Shown here piece after piece: positions 1-6,820 of a stretch of DNA of 14,221 bases. Source of the stretch: JAVBLK01 sp031553565 (lineage in GTDB: Bacteria; Bacillota; Clostridia; Christensenellales; DUVY01); assembly GCA_031553565.1 (NCBI GenBank), contig JAVBLK010000034.1, positions 1 to 14,221 of the forward strand. The letters are read 5' to 3'. The position numbers and the translations under genes are program-made. The notes beneath the pieces are model-generated. The model worked only from the letters and a program-made list of their open reading frames with translations, did not search any database and was not told the origin of the DNA. The first letter of the stretch is position 1; every line of letters starts with the position of its first letter.

Positions 1-137
1 TCTTTGAATGTGGCGTGTCTTTTTGGCTAAAAACCGCCGGACCCGCTTGCCAATATCTCGATATTGTCTGCGCGTGTCCGTCAATTTTTATCTCAAAAAT
101 CCACAGCCAAATTCAAAGGTATTTGTTCATTGTTTCC
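1..137 (-). repeat. Diverged, truncated copy (copy 0) of the dispersed ~159-bp palindromic repeat
   Basis: Read on the minus strand, the segment starting at 137 begins GGAAACAATGAACAAAT. It then follows the same block order as the five better copies: a T-rich stretch, a central hairpin (CAATATC, GA, GATATTG on the minus strand, around 49-66), an AAAAAGAC block and a CGCC block. The window edge removes about 20 bp of the far end. The bases just outside its end (138-141) are TTAA, the same tetranucleotide that flanks copy 3. Similarity to the other copies is patchy, so this is an older or different subfamily member. No gene was recognised in 1-177. Confidence 0.6.
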
Positions 138-177
138 TTAAAATTGCGGTTAATACGCCGTAGGCACGCAACATACT

Positions 178-474
178 TTAAAGCAAATCAGCATATCTTG
201 TCGCCCCGTTCTTAACGTGAAGCACCTGTATCTCGCTGTCTGTCTGGCGATAAATAATAATGTAATTATCGACTACCAGCTTTCGATAGCCTTTCTTTTT
301 AAGGCGCTTATCTGAAATAAGGTTTCCGGATTGCGGAAACCCCGACAACTGCTCGAAAGCCTTTTCCAATTTGCCCAGCATTTTCGCGGCTTCCGCCGTA
401 TTATCGAAAGCTATATAGTCGTATATCTGCATGATATCGGCCTCGGCTACGCTGAAAATATTGACTTTAAACAT
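178..474 (-). CDS. RelE/ParE-family toxin of a type II toxin-antitoxin system
   Basis: A 98-residue basic protein of typical RelE/ParE size. The N-terminal segment (VNIFSVAEADIMQIYDYIA, about residues 4-22) is the family's first strand and helix. A middle helix follows (about 28-43), then a Phe-Pro-Gln-Ser-Gly motif near residue 46. The C-terminal half is strand-rich, with a basic KKKGYRKLVVDNYIIIYR run and an ending like HVKNGATRY. Family members either cleave mRNA on the ribosome (RelE) or poison gyrase (ParE); the sequence alone does not decide which. Its start overlaps the last 8 bases of the antitoxin gene, so translation is probably coupled. The start has no strong Shine-Dalgarno; a GGAG lies about 15 nt upstream. 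No terminator was seen downstream. Confidence 0.85.
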   Translation of the reverse strand: MFKVNIFSVAEADIMQIYDYIAFDNTAEAAKMLGKLEKAFEQLSGFPQSGNLISDKRLKKKGYRKLVVDNYIIIYRQTDSEIQVLHVKNGATRYADLL

Positions 475-727
475 TTTTCCGCGCTCTCATCTCCTGCATA
501 ACTTCGCGGTAATTCTTACCTTTATCACCCCCGGCAATTGCGGCTTCGGCTTCATTGAGTTTATCGTATATCTCATTCATGGCAAGCTGCCGGTCATAAT
601 CTGCCATACTCATCACAACCATAGTCCCGACTCCGTTTTTTGTCAAAAACACAGGCTGTTCCTTTGTAAGAACTTCAATTTCAGTAAAATTATTCCTTAA
701 ATCTGATACGGGACGAATTACGGGCAT
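467..727 (-). CDS. Phd/YefM-family antitoxin
   Basis: An 86-residue protein that begins PVIRPVSDLRNNFTEIE, the characteristic N-terminus of Phd/YefM antitoxins. This is followed by a KEQPVFLTKNGVGTMVVMSMADYD segment, the typical beta hairpin of the DNA-binding dimer. The C-terminal half is helical and charged and would wrap around the toxin. It is first in a two-gene operon and overlaps the toxin gene by 8 bases. GGAGG at 734-738 (minus strand) is 6 nt before the ATG and fixes the start. Family members repress their own operon through the N-terminal domain, and operator-like repeats lie just upstream. Confidence 0.9.
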   Translation of the reverse strand: MPVIRPVSDLRNNFTEIEVLTKEQPVFLTKNGVGTMVVMSMADYDRQLAMNEIYDKLNEAEAAIAGGDKGKNYREVMQEMRARKNV

Positions 728-746
728 AGTATACCTCCATGTTTTG

Positions 747-784
747 TTATCATTATATTATCATTATTATGATATTTTTGTCAA
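747..784 (-). promoter_or_regulatory. Promoter and operator-like repeats of the toxin-antitoxin operon
   Basis: On the minus strand a TTGACA -35 (779-784) is followed after 16 nt by GATAAT (757-762). The plus strand shows two adjacent 11-bp near-identical repeats, TTATCATTATA (747-757) and TTATCATTATT (758-768), followed by ATGATA. The second repeat therefore forms a palindrome, TATCAT-N4-ATGATA (759-774), over the -10 and spacer. This is where an autoregulating Phd/YefM antitoxin would be expected to bind. The operator role is inferred. Confidence 0.6.
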
Positions 785-903
785 GCCATTTTTAATGTTG
801 CTTTGAATACAGCCTCTGCGGCTCTGCCTGACGCAAACAGGATATGGAACACGCTGTCCTCCCGTCGTTGCTTTGCAAAACTAAACCGAAAGCTTTTCTC
901 GCC
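785..903. other. Gene-free stretch with 9-bp direct repeats
   Basis: No convincing gene is present. The direct repeat GTTGCTTTG occurs at 797-805 and 867-875, bracketing a GC-richer segment that contains two close copies of GCAGAG on the minus strand. A GTG-initiated 23-codon frame on the minus strand has a GGGAGG upstream but no recognisable product. Confidence 0.3.
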
Positions 904-935
904 AAAAAACGCCCTCCTTGCGGAAGGCGTTTTTT
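904..935 (-). terminator. Rho-independent terminator of the SpoIIQ-like gene
   Basis: AAAAAACGCC pairs with GGCGTTTTTT. The stem continues through a mismatch into TCC/GGA and closes on a 4-nt loop. Both flanks carry six A or T residues, so it could work in either direction. It lies about 25 nt past the stop of the gene at 960-1559, which is the only gene nearby that needs it. Confidence 0.85.
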
Positions 936-959
936 GAAAGATATTCTGATTGACTATTT

Positions 960-1559
960 TTACTTGTCGGACAAATCGGGCATATAGTTCATCGGATCGA
1001 CCAGCTCGTTGTTTAGAGTCGCCTCGAAGTGCAGGTGCGCGCCCTGGCTCTTTTCCACTATCTGCGTTGCGGATATCGTGCCTATCGCCTGTCCTGTCAC
1101 GACCTTGTCGCCTGCCTTTACCAGCGCGGCCTTATCCAGCGACTTATAGACCGAGCGGATATTGTCCTTATGGGCGATCACTATTACCGTGCCGTCCAGG
1201 ATCGTGTCTTCAACCGACTCGACCGTACCGTCAAATGCCGCCAGGACCTGCGCGCCGGACGCCGCGGTAAAATCCAGCGCCATATGCGCTTCCCACTGCT
1301 TCAGCGTGGCGTTTAAGGCCAGCGTGTGCTCGGAATAGCCCTTGCTCAGGACTCCGCCCTCGACGGGCACCACAAAGGTCACCGGGGTATTCACCACGGG
1401 ATCGGGCTCCGACTCCGGGGCGGGAGCGCCCAGTGTGAACACCAGCGTCAGTACGAGCGCGGTTATTACAAGCGCGCCGCCCGTAATAAAGTAATAGATA
1501 TAACGCTTGAAAAAACCGGCGGCCTTTATGCTTTTCGGGCTCTTATGTTTCTTTTCCAT
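960..1559 (-). CDS. spoIIQ: M23-family (LytM domain) membrane protein, SpoIIQ-like
   Basis: 199 residues: a short basic cytoplasmic tail, one membrane segment (about 21-43), a Pro/Glu-rich linker (45-60) and an extracytoplasmic M23 domain (about 62-195). The M23 metal and catalytic residues are present: His92 and Asp96 (HMALD), and His175/His177 (GAHLHFE). SpoIIQ bridges mother cell and forespore with SpoIIIAH during engulfment. Clostridial SpoIIQ keeps the zinc site, unlike the Bacillus protein. The order DGT-V-I-H-SVY-SL-GD-V-GQ-IG-HLHFE-VDP, the single N-terminal anchor and the length fit SpoIIQ better than secreted endopeptidases. An AAGGAG lies 13 nt before the ATG, slightly far. The upstream neighbour is YwmB-like, which supports a sporulation-linked locus. 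A general M23 peptidase is the alternative. Confidence 0.7.
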   Translation of the reverse strand: MEKKHKSPKSIKAAGFFKRYIYYFITGGALVITALVLTLVFTLGAPAPESEPDPVVNTPVTFVVPVEGGVLSKGYSEHTLALNATLKQWEAHMALDFTAASGAQVLAAFDGTVESVEDTILDGTVIVIAHKDNIRSVYKSLDKAALVKAGDKVVTGQAIGTISATQIVEKSQGAHLHFEATLNNELVDPMNYMPDLSDK

Positions 1560-1648
1560 GATTTTAAATGTACTCCTTGTTGTTAATTCGTATATGGATT
1601 ATTGACAGGAAAAATTATCTTATACATTCAGGATGCAAAAAATTATTA

Positions 1649-1808
1649 GGAAAACGCTGATTAAATGAGATAAGTTTTGAGTAAGTATTTTTTAAGTATG
1701 AAAACGGCTTGTTTTCGAAGGCAATAGCAGATCTATTGACAAGAAAAGAAGACTTTTTATGGCGAAAAAGACGCGGCACATAATTCTATCGAATTAATCA
1801 GCGGTTAC
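1649..1808 (+). repeat. Dispersed palindromic repeat, copy 1
   Basis: About 160 bp between the SpoIIQ-like and YwmB-like genes. The left end is GGAAAACGCTGATTAAATGA and the right end is TTAATCAGCGGTTAC, so CGCTGATTAA forms the conserved part of the terminal inverted repeats. The central hairpin is CAATAG, 5 nt, CTATTG. TTA is found on both outer sides. It belongs to the same subfamily as copy 2. No promoter, open frame or transposase was seen inside. Confidence 0.85.
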
Positions 1809-1844
1809 TTAGGTAAACGCCATTGCACAAAAGCACAGTTCTTT

Positions 1845-2480
1845 CTAATATGATCCAAGGATAAGCGGAGTGCCTATTGTCACCTTGCCCGTTGCGGTAT
1901 TGACCGCCGCCTGCAGGTTTACCTTTTTCCCGCCTAACGTCACGCTTTTTGTCAGTAGCCGCGAGTACGCGTACGTAACGGTTATTTCCCCGCCCGGGCT
2001 TCCGTCCGCGGATGACAGCGGTATCCTTTCGGTACATACCGTCTTGGCCCGGTACATTTTTATCACGCATTCCGCGTCTGCGGTGTTGCCGGGAAACGTT
2101 ACGCTTTCGCCGTAGATATTTTCAAAGCCGCGCCTGAGCTTATCAGCGTTTTCCCCCGCAGTCTCCACGATGACCCCCGTGCCGTTCTTTGTTATAGCGG
2201 TGTCGGCGGCAAACCCTGTAAGGTCAAGCTGCTCCGACCGCGGTATGTAAAAGCACACTCTTGTCTCGCGGTATTCGTTATATATATCCGAAAGCCCGTT
2301 GTCCCAAAAGGTCAGTCCCGTAAGTATCAGAAAAATTCCTAAAAACAGCCCGAAACGCTGCGCCTGAAAATGCCTTGAAAGCCCTTTAACGCGTTTTTTG
2401 CCCGCGTTGACCGTTTCGATGTGAATCTTGCAAAAGCGGCGCTCACCGTTTTGTATATGTCCGCAATATGTCGCTGTCAT
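1845..2480 (-). CDS. YwmB-like (DUF1779) exported or anchored protein
   Basis: 211 residues with a basic N-terminus (about 1-42), one hydrophobic segment (about 43-60, GLFLGIFLILTGLTFW) and a soluble C-terminal domain. The last 30 residues (KVNLQAAVNTATGKVTIGTPLILGSY) match the end of the YwmB family, where a NLQVA strand precedes a TxIxIGTPLI-Y finish; this is the main evidence. YwmB proteins are found in spore-forming Bacillota, have a TBP-like fold and unknown function, and are often encoded close to murA and spoIID. Here the next gene on the strand is SpoIIQ-like, which agrees, but murA and spoIID are absent from this window. The ATG at 2480 is the only sensible start before the membrane segment, and it directly follows the T-tract of the upstream terminator. 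Confidence 0.55.
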   Translation of the reverse strand: MTATYCGHIQNGERRFCKIHIETVNAGKKRVKGLSRHFQAQRFGLFLGIFLILTGLTFWDNGLSDIYNEYRETRVCFYIPRSEQLDLTGFAADTAITKNGTGVIVETAGENADKLRRGFENIYGESVTFPGNTADAECVIKMYRAKTVCTERIPLSSADGSPGGEITVTYAYSRLLTKSVTLGGKKVNLQAAVNTATGKVTIGTPLILGSY

Positions 2481-2515
2481 AAAAAAAATTCCCTTACAAA
2501 TTAAGTAAGGGAATT
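2481..2515 (-). terminator. Terminator of the symporter gene, abutting the YwmB-like start
   Basis: A perfect 11-bp stem (2487-2497 with 2505-2515, 7-nt loop) is followed on the minus strand by a run of T (2481-2488). It lies about 40 nt past the symporter stop and is a textbook Rho-independent terminator. The T-run touches the ATG of the YwmB-like gene, and the only Shine-Dalgarno-like bases of that gene (AAGGG) are in the 3' arm. Confidence 0.9.
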
Positions 2516-2555
2516 ATGGACTGATATATGATTTTTTATAAGTGTTTGCCGAAAA

Positions 2556-4073
2556 TTATACTGCCGTTTCCGCAGGCTTTTCCGCAGTGTTTCCCGCGAT
2601 GCTTTCGGCTGCCTTGGCCGCTTTCCTTTCCGCGTCCTGTTTGGCTTTGTTTTTAAAGATAAGCGAAACGGCGGGAGTTACAATGAACGAGAACAATATG
2701 CAGCATACGCCGATGAAGGGCGCCGAAAACAATGACACGCCCGCCGCCGTCCTAAGGACATACAATACGATAGAAATAACGCTTGACGAAATCATACTGG
2801 CGTACGCGCCGTATTTATTGAGGCTGTCTTTAAAGTAAATCCCCAAAACGTACGGCCCTATAAAAGCGCCGGCGACCAACCCCCAGCTGAGGCTCATAAG
2901 ATTCAGGATACTGGCCGGCCGCAATATCGCGATGACCGCAGAGACGGCGATAAACACGATTGACAATATCCTCAGTACCCAGTTTACATTCTTATCCGTT
3001 GCCCTTTTGTTTATATAGCCTTTATATAAGTCTATTGAAACCGCGCTGCTGCTGGTCATTGCCAGTCCCGACAGCGTACTCATGCTGGCCGACAGTACCA
3101 GGACCGCGATAAGCCCCAAAAGCCCCGGCAGCATCGCCTGATTTAAAAGGGTAGGAATGATTTGGTCCGGATTTTTATTAATGATGTCGGCAGACATGCC
3201 TGTGGCAAGTGTCGCCACCGCGCCCACCGCGTACGCGCCTACGCCTATAATAAGGGCGAACAGCGTGCTGACAACAGTAGCCTGTTTTATAGCTTTCTCG
3301 TCCTTTACGGCGTAAAATTTATGCACCATCTGCGGCAGGCCCCAACTGCCCAGCGAGGTCAAAAGGATAAGGCAGACGAGCGCTATCGAAAAATTGCCGA
3401 ACCCTTTCTCCGCATCGACCAGCTTACCGAACGAGCTGGCCACGCTGTCGATCCCCGGCGCCCTGAATACGAATATAATCATTATTGCGACGCCGATTAT
3501 CATTATTATCCCCTGGATAAAGTCCGAAATAACGGTCGCGGTATAGCCGCCGAAAAATACGTAGAGCGCGGTAAGCGCAGCCATAACGATAACTACCGCC
3601 TCAAACGGAATACCGAGAACTGTTTCAAATAAGGACGCGAGCCCCTGATAGACCGACGCTGAATACGGTACCAGAAAAATAAAGATAAGCGCCGCGCTGA
3701 TAAGTTTTATGTATTTACTGTCATAGCGCTTTTCAAAAAATTCGGGCATGGTCTTGACGTTCAGCTCGTGCGTAATCTTACGCGTGCGCTTTGCAAGCAC
3801 CAGCCACGCGACCAGCGAGCCCAATATCGCGTTCCCCACCCCTATCCAAATGGCGGACAGCCCGAAATCGCGGCCTGACGTGCCCGCGTACCCGATAAAA
3901 ATAACGGCGGAAAAATAGGTCGTGCCATAGGCAAACGCCGACAGCCAGCCGTTGGTCTTACGCTTCCCCAACAGGAAGTCGTCGGTCGTCTTGCTGCGCT
4001 TCCTTGTAAATACCGCTATTGCGACCATCCCCGCGGCAAACAATCCCAGCACCAGATAATTAAGCCATTCCAT
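2556..4073 (-). CDS. Sodium:solute symporter (SSS family)
   Basis: 505 residues, very hydrophobic, with about 13 membrane segments, the usual length and layout of the SSS/PutP family. Family-typical stretches include the N-terminal DDFLLGKRKTNGWLSAFAYG, the loop KTMPEFFEKRYDS, and GGYTATVISDFIQGIIMIIG (about residues 175-195), near the family signature. The protein would couple Na+ entry to uptake of an organic solute. Proline, pantothenate, sugars and carboxylates are all possible and the sequence does not settle it. The C-terminus is a Lys/Ala/Glu-rich cytoplasmic tail of about 35 residues. GGGAAGAG lies about 9 nt before the ATG. The gene is monocistronic: its own promoter and terminator flank it. 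Confidence 0.88.
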   Translation of the reverse strand: MEWLNYLVLGLFAAGMVAIAVFTRKRSKTTDDFLLGKRKTNGWLSAFAYGTTYFSAVIFIGYAGTSGRDFGLSAIWIGVGNAILGSLVAWLVLAKRTRKITHELNVKTMPEFFEKRYDSKYIKLISAALIFIFLVPYSASVYQGLASLFETVLGIPFEAVVIVMAALTALYVFFGGYTATVISDFIQGIIMIIGVAIMIIFVFRAPGIDSVASSFGKLVDAEKGFGNFSIALVCLILLTSLGSWGLPQMVHKFYAVKDEKAIKQATVVSTLFALIIGVGAYAVGAVATLATGMSADIINKNPDQIIPTLLNQAMLPGLLGLIAVLVLSASMSTLSGLAMTSSSAVSIDLYKGYINKRATDKNVNWVLRILSIVFIAVSAVIAILRPASILNLMSLSWGLVAGAFIGPYVLGIYFKDSLNKYGAYASMISSSVISIVLYVLRTAAGVSLFSAPFIGVCCILFSFIVTPAVSLIFKNKAKQDAERKAAKAAESIAGNTAEKPAETAV

Positions 4074-4107
4074 AGATTACACTCTTCCCACTTTATGAAA
4101 TGACAAA

Positions 4108-4116
4108 ATTATACCA
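4108..4116 (-). promoter_or_regulatory. Extended -10 promoter of the symporter gene
   Basis: TGGTATAAT on the minus strand. The hexamer 17 nt upstream (TTTTAC) is a weak -35, so the TGN extension probably matters. The predicted start is near 4101, giving a leader of about 27 nt that includes the gene's ribosome-binding site. Confidence 0.65.
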
Positions 4117-4144
4117 TATCTGCGCCTTTCGTAAAAGAAAAATG

Positions 4145-4153
4145 TGGTATAAT
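4145..4153 (+). promoter_or_regulatory. Extended -10 promoter of the HAD phosphatase gene, at the start codon
   Basis: TGGTATAAT on the plus strand, with no recognisable -35. Only 7 nt separate TATAAT from the ATG at 4161, so transcription is expected to begin at or next to the start codon. The intervening AAAGGA is too close to the ATG to act as a normal Shine-Dalgarno. The element is divergent from the symporter promoter, and the two TATAAT boxes are 34 bp apart. Confidence 0.65.
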
Positions 4154-4160
4154 AAAGGAA

Positions 4161-4985
4161 ATGGAAAAACTTCCTGAAAATATTAAACTGGTGCTGATAG
4201 ACCTGGACGGTACGCTTTATGTCGGCGGCAGGCCTGTTCCCGGCGCGGCGGAAAAAGTTGACGGGCTTTTAAAAGCCGGCAAAAAGATCTGTTACCTTAC
4301 CAATAATTCGTCGCGCTCGACCGCCGAATATAACAAAAGGCTTTCAGATATGGGTTTCCCGTTGAACGAAAACGCCGTCGTCTATACCTCGGGCGCGTCC
4401 GCGGCGGAATATATAAGGAATTCCTTCCCTTTCAGCCGCGTTTACCTTTTGGGCACGGAAGGCTTGCGGCAGGAATTTAAGGACGCAGGTATCGACGTTA
4501 TCCCGTTCTCAGAGAACGAACGGCTGCAATACGCGCAGCATATGGAGCGCAAGGATATTATCGCCGCGGTCGGTTTCGATACGGGGCTGGCTTATGATAA
4601 CCTGAACGTCGTTTGCGGGCTGATAAAGGACGGCGCGGAATATATCGCCACCAATCCCGACCGGAACTGCCCCGCGCCCTACGGCGAAATGCCGGACGCA
4701 GGCACTATCATCGCGCTGATAGAGAGCTTTTCGGGCAGGCTGCCCGACGCCGTCTGCGGCAAGCCGTTTTCCATAATGGCCGATAAATTAATGCGCCGCT
4801 ATGATTTGGAAAGCAGTGAGATAGCCATGATAGGCGACAGCCTGTCCAGCGACATAAGGTTTGCCGTAAACCACGGCTTTTACAGCGTCTTAGTCATGAC
4901 CGGCTGCACTGACCGCCGGAAGCTTGAATCGAGCCGCATAAAGCCGGACACGGTAGTGGCAAGTATCGGCGATCTTAAGATATGA
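4161..4985 (+). CDS. HAD-IIA (NagD-like) sugar/nucleotide phosphatase
   Basis: 274 residues, the usual length for HAD subfamily IIA. Motif I is DLDGT, with nucleophile Asp14 and acid/base Asp16. Motif II is YLTNNSS (Thr47), motif III is Lys201 in CGKP, and motif IV is GDSLSSDI (Asp226, Asp231). The C2-type cap occupies about residues 75-180. Family members (NagD, AraL, PGP, pyridoxal phosphatase) hydrolyse small phosphate esters in the cytoplasm; the physiological substrate cannot be read here. All catalytic residues are present. The start at 4161 gives the normal short N-terminus before motif I. A GTG at 4191 would start inside it and is unlikely. The gene is convergent with malQ. Confidence 0.9.
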   Translation: MEKLPENIKLVLIDLDGTLYVGGRPVPGAAEKVDGLLKAGKKICYLTNNSSRSTAEYNKRLSDMGFPLNENAVVYTSGASAAEYIRNSFPFSRVYLLGTEGLRQEFKDAGIDVIPFSENERLQYAQHMERKDIIAAVGFDTGLAYDNLNVVCGLIKDGAEYIATNPDRNCPAPYGEMPDAGTIIALIESFSGRLPDAVCGKPFSIMADKLMRRYDLESSEIAMIGDSLSSDIRFAVNHGFYSVLVMTGCTDRRKLESSRIKPDTVVASIGDLKI

Positions 4986-5040
4986 TTTCCTTTGAAAAGG
5001 CGGCCAGGTTCTTTTCCGTCTTCAAGAAGATCTCATCCAT
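4975..5040 (-). CDS. Possible 21-codon small ORF after malQ
   Basis: After the malQ stop the minus strand reads an ATG (5038-5040) and MDEIFLKTEKNLAAFSKEIIS before a TAA. Codon choice resembles the neighbouring genes and the peptide looks like an ordinary N-terminal helix. There is no ribosome-binding site and the 3' end overlaps the HAD gene. The plus strand of the same stretch has an ATGA start-stop overlap with the HAD gene and a 41-codon frame running antisense into malQ. Either may be the remnant of a lost gene, or chance. Neither was recognised. Confidence 0.15.
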   Translation of the reverse strand: MDEIFLKTEKNLAAFSKEIIS

Positions 5041-5044
5041 TGTT

Positions 5045-6505
5045 TTATTTTACGCCCTGACGCTTTATCTCCGCCGCAAGCTCTTGATTTATTTCGCCCG
5101 GTCTTAATCGCCAGCGCCAGTTGCCCTGCGGGACCGCGGGGCGGTTCATACGCGCCGAATTGTCCTTAAAGAGATAGTCCTGTATCGGGATCACCACAAT
5201 TTGAGCGGGGGAGTTAAAGGCAGTTTCGATAAGGGCGGCGGCAATGCTGCTATGTTTTTCTTTGTCGTATCCTGACGCTGCCCTGACGCGCTTTTTTTGC
5301 GCGGGCGAAAGGGAATTGTACCAGCCCCTTACCGTCATATTGTCGTGCGTGCCGGTGTAGACAACGCACGGCTCCTTATAATTTTCAGGCAGGTGCGGAT
5401 TCTCCGGATTCCCGTCGAACGCAAATTGCAGCACACGCATCCCCGGATAGCCCGCGTCCTTTATCAGCCGCCTTACCCCGTCCGTGATCTCGCCCAGGTC
5501 CTCGGCGATGATCCGCTGCGCGCCGAATGCCTTATTGACAAGCGAAAACAGCTCCATCCCGGGCCCCTGCCGCCACTTGCCGGTTGCCGCGGTCACGGCG
5601 CCCGCCGGAACTGCGTAATAACTGTCGAAGGCGCGGAAATGATCGATACGCACCATATCGAACAGCAAAAAGGTATGCTTAAGACGTTTCAGCCACCAGT
5701 CAAAGCCGTCTTTTTTTAACTGCTGCCAGTCATATAAGGGATTGCCCCACAGCTGGCCGTCCGCCGAGAAATAGTCCGGCGGCACGCCTGCGACCGCGTT
5801 CATATCAAGGCTTTCATTAAGGTCGAAAAGCTGAGGGCGGCTCCACACGTCCGCGCTGTCATAGCCCGCGTATATCGGCACGTCCCCGATTATCCTGACC
5901 CCGTTTCTTGCGGCATATTTTTTAAGGCTTTGAAACTGTGAAAAGAAAAGATATTGTACGAATTTATGAAAAGCGGCCGCGTCCTCCAGTTTTTCCGAAT
6001 ATTCCTTTAAGGCCGCCGGCCGGCGCATTTTGATATCCTCCGGCCAATCGGCCAAAGGGATATGGCCGAAATGTATCTTCAGCGCGGCAAACAGCGCGTA
6101 ATCATCCAGCCAGTAAGAATTATCCGCCGCAAAAGAATTCACCGCTTTTATATCAAAATTTTTGCAATCGTATATGAAGCGTAACGCATCCAGCCTGCCC
6201 GAAAAAAGCTTGCCGTAATCGATAAACGCGCCCCTGCCGAAATCGTAAGAGGGCAGCTTTTTGCCGCGCGTAAGGCCCTCCGCAACGCACGTATCAAGGT
6301 CGATAAAATACGGGTTGCCGGCAAACGCAGAAAAGCTTTGGTAGGGCGAATCCCCGTAACCGGTAGGCCCTGTCGGCAAAACCTGCCAATACTTCTGCCC
6401 CGCCGCCCTTAAAAAATCAACGAATTCATAGGCCGCCCTGCCCAAGGTCCCTATTCCGCCCGGCGAGGCAAGGCTGGAAATATGTAACAGTATCCCGGTT
6501 TCCAT
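5045..6505 (-). CDS. malQ: 4-alpha-glucanotransferase (amylomaltase, GH77)
   Basis: 486 residues, the length of the compact bacterial GH77 enzymes. It transfers 1,4-alpha-glucan segments between malto-oligosaccharides in the cytoplasm, in maltodextrin or glycogen turnover. The N-terminus (METGILLHISSLASPGGIGTLG) is diagnostic. The catalytic nucleophile is Asp288 (MVRIDHFR), the acid/base is Glu335 (AEDLGEI), and the transition-state stabiliser is Asp388 (GTHDN). The GNPLYDW and PQGNWRWRL motifs are also present, so the enzyme should be active. No other glycogen or maltose gene lies in the window, so the gene appears isolated. There is no Shine-Dalgarno before the ATG, and an extended -10 lies 10 nt upstream. 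Confidence 0.96.
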   Translation of the reverse strand: METGILLHISSLASPGGIGTLGRAAYEFVDFLRAAGQKYWQVLPTGPTGYGDSPYQSFSAFAGNPYFIDLDTCVAEGLTRGKKLPSYDFGRGAFIDYGKLFSGRLDALRFIYDCKNFDIKAVNSFAADNSYWLDDYALFAALKIHFGHIPLADWPEDIKMRRPAALKEYSEKLEDAAAFHKFVQYLFFSQFQSLKKYAARNGVRIIGDVPIYAGYDSADVWSRPQLFDLNESLDMNAVAGVPPDYFSADGQLWGNPLYDWQQLKKDGFDWWLKRLKHTFLLFDMVRIDHFRAFDSYYAVPAGAVTAATGKWRQGPGMELFSLVNKAFGAQRIIAEDLGEITDGVRRLIKDAGYPGMRVLQFAFDGNPENPHLPENYKEPCVVYTGTHDNMTVRGWYNSLSPAQKKRVRAASGYDKEKHSSIAAALIETAFNSPAQIVVIPIQDYLFKDNSARMNRPAVPQGNWRWRLRPGEINQELAAEIKRQGVK

Positions 6506-6515
6506 AACAGTATTT

Positions 6516-6524
6516 ATTATATCA
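6516..6524 (-). promoter_or_regulatory. Extended -10 promoter of malQ, close to the start codon
   Basis: TGATATAAT on the minus strand. Its expected -35 position (6539-6544) falls inside the terminal repeat of copy 2 and reads CAGCGG, which is not a -35. Only 10 nt lie between TATAAT and the ATG, so the mRNA leader should be about 2-4 nt. Confidence 0.6.
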
Positions 6525-6533
6525 CGAAAGATA

Positions 6534-6692
6534 GGTAACCGCTGATTAAATGAGATAAATTTTGACCGGGTATTTTTCTAAATAAAGCGGCTTGTTTTTG
6601 AAGGCAATAGCAGAGCTGTTGACGAAAAAAGAAGATGTTTTAGGTCGAAAAAGACGATGCGTCAAAGTTCTATCGAATTATTCAGCGGTTAC
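6534..6692 (+). repeat. Dispersed palindromic repeat, copy 2
   Basis: 159 bp. The left end is GGTAACCGCTGATTAAATGA and the right end is TTATTCAGCGGTTAC, giving a terminal inverted repeat of about 15 bp with one mismatch. The central hairpin is CAATAGC, AGA, GCTGTTG and includes one G-T wobble pair. ATA is found on both outer sides. Together with the malQ promoter and the dtxR terminator it fills the gap 6506-6820; nothing else was recognised there. Confidence 0.88.
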
Positions 6693-6745
6693 ATAGTAAA
6701 ACGTGCCGCCGCCGGTTGCGGATGAAAGAAAAGGCGCGTTTAAGG

Positions 6746-6778
6746 AAAAATCCTCCTGCCGTTTACAAGCAGAGGGAT
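6746..6778 (-). terminator. Terminator of the DtxR-family gene
   Basis: On the minus strand ATCC and CTGC pair with GCAG and GGAT around a 2-nt internal mismatch and a 9-nt loop. TTTTT follows immediately. It lies about 43 nt past the regulator's stop codon. Confidence 0.7.
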
Positions 6779-6820
6779 CCCCCGGAAATACAAATTTTTC
6801 TTTTTTGCCCGCAGATACGG

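Noticed and set aside
1..215. 66-codon plus-strand frame at the window start
   Set aside because: It covers a repeat copy and the toxin gene's 3' end, with no ribosome-binding site.
825..860. GTG-initiated 23-codon frame with a GGGAGG upstream (minus strand)
   Set aside because: Too short, no recognisable product, and it lies in a possible repeat segment.
3162..3632. 156-codon plus-strand frame opposite the symporter
   Set aside because: Highly basic, His/Tyr-rich and without motifs; antisense to a clear SSS transporter.
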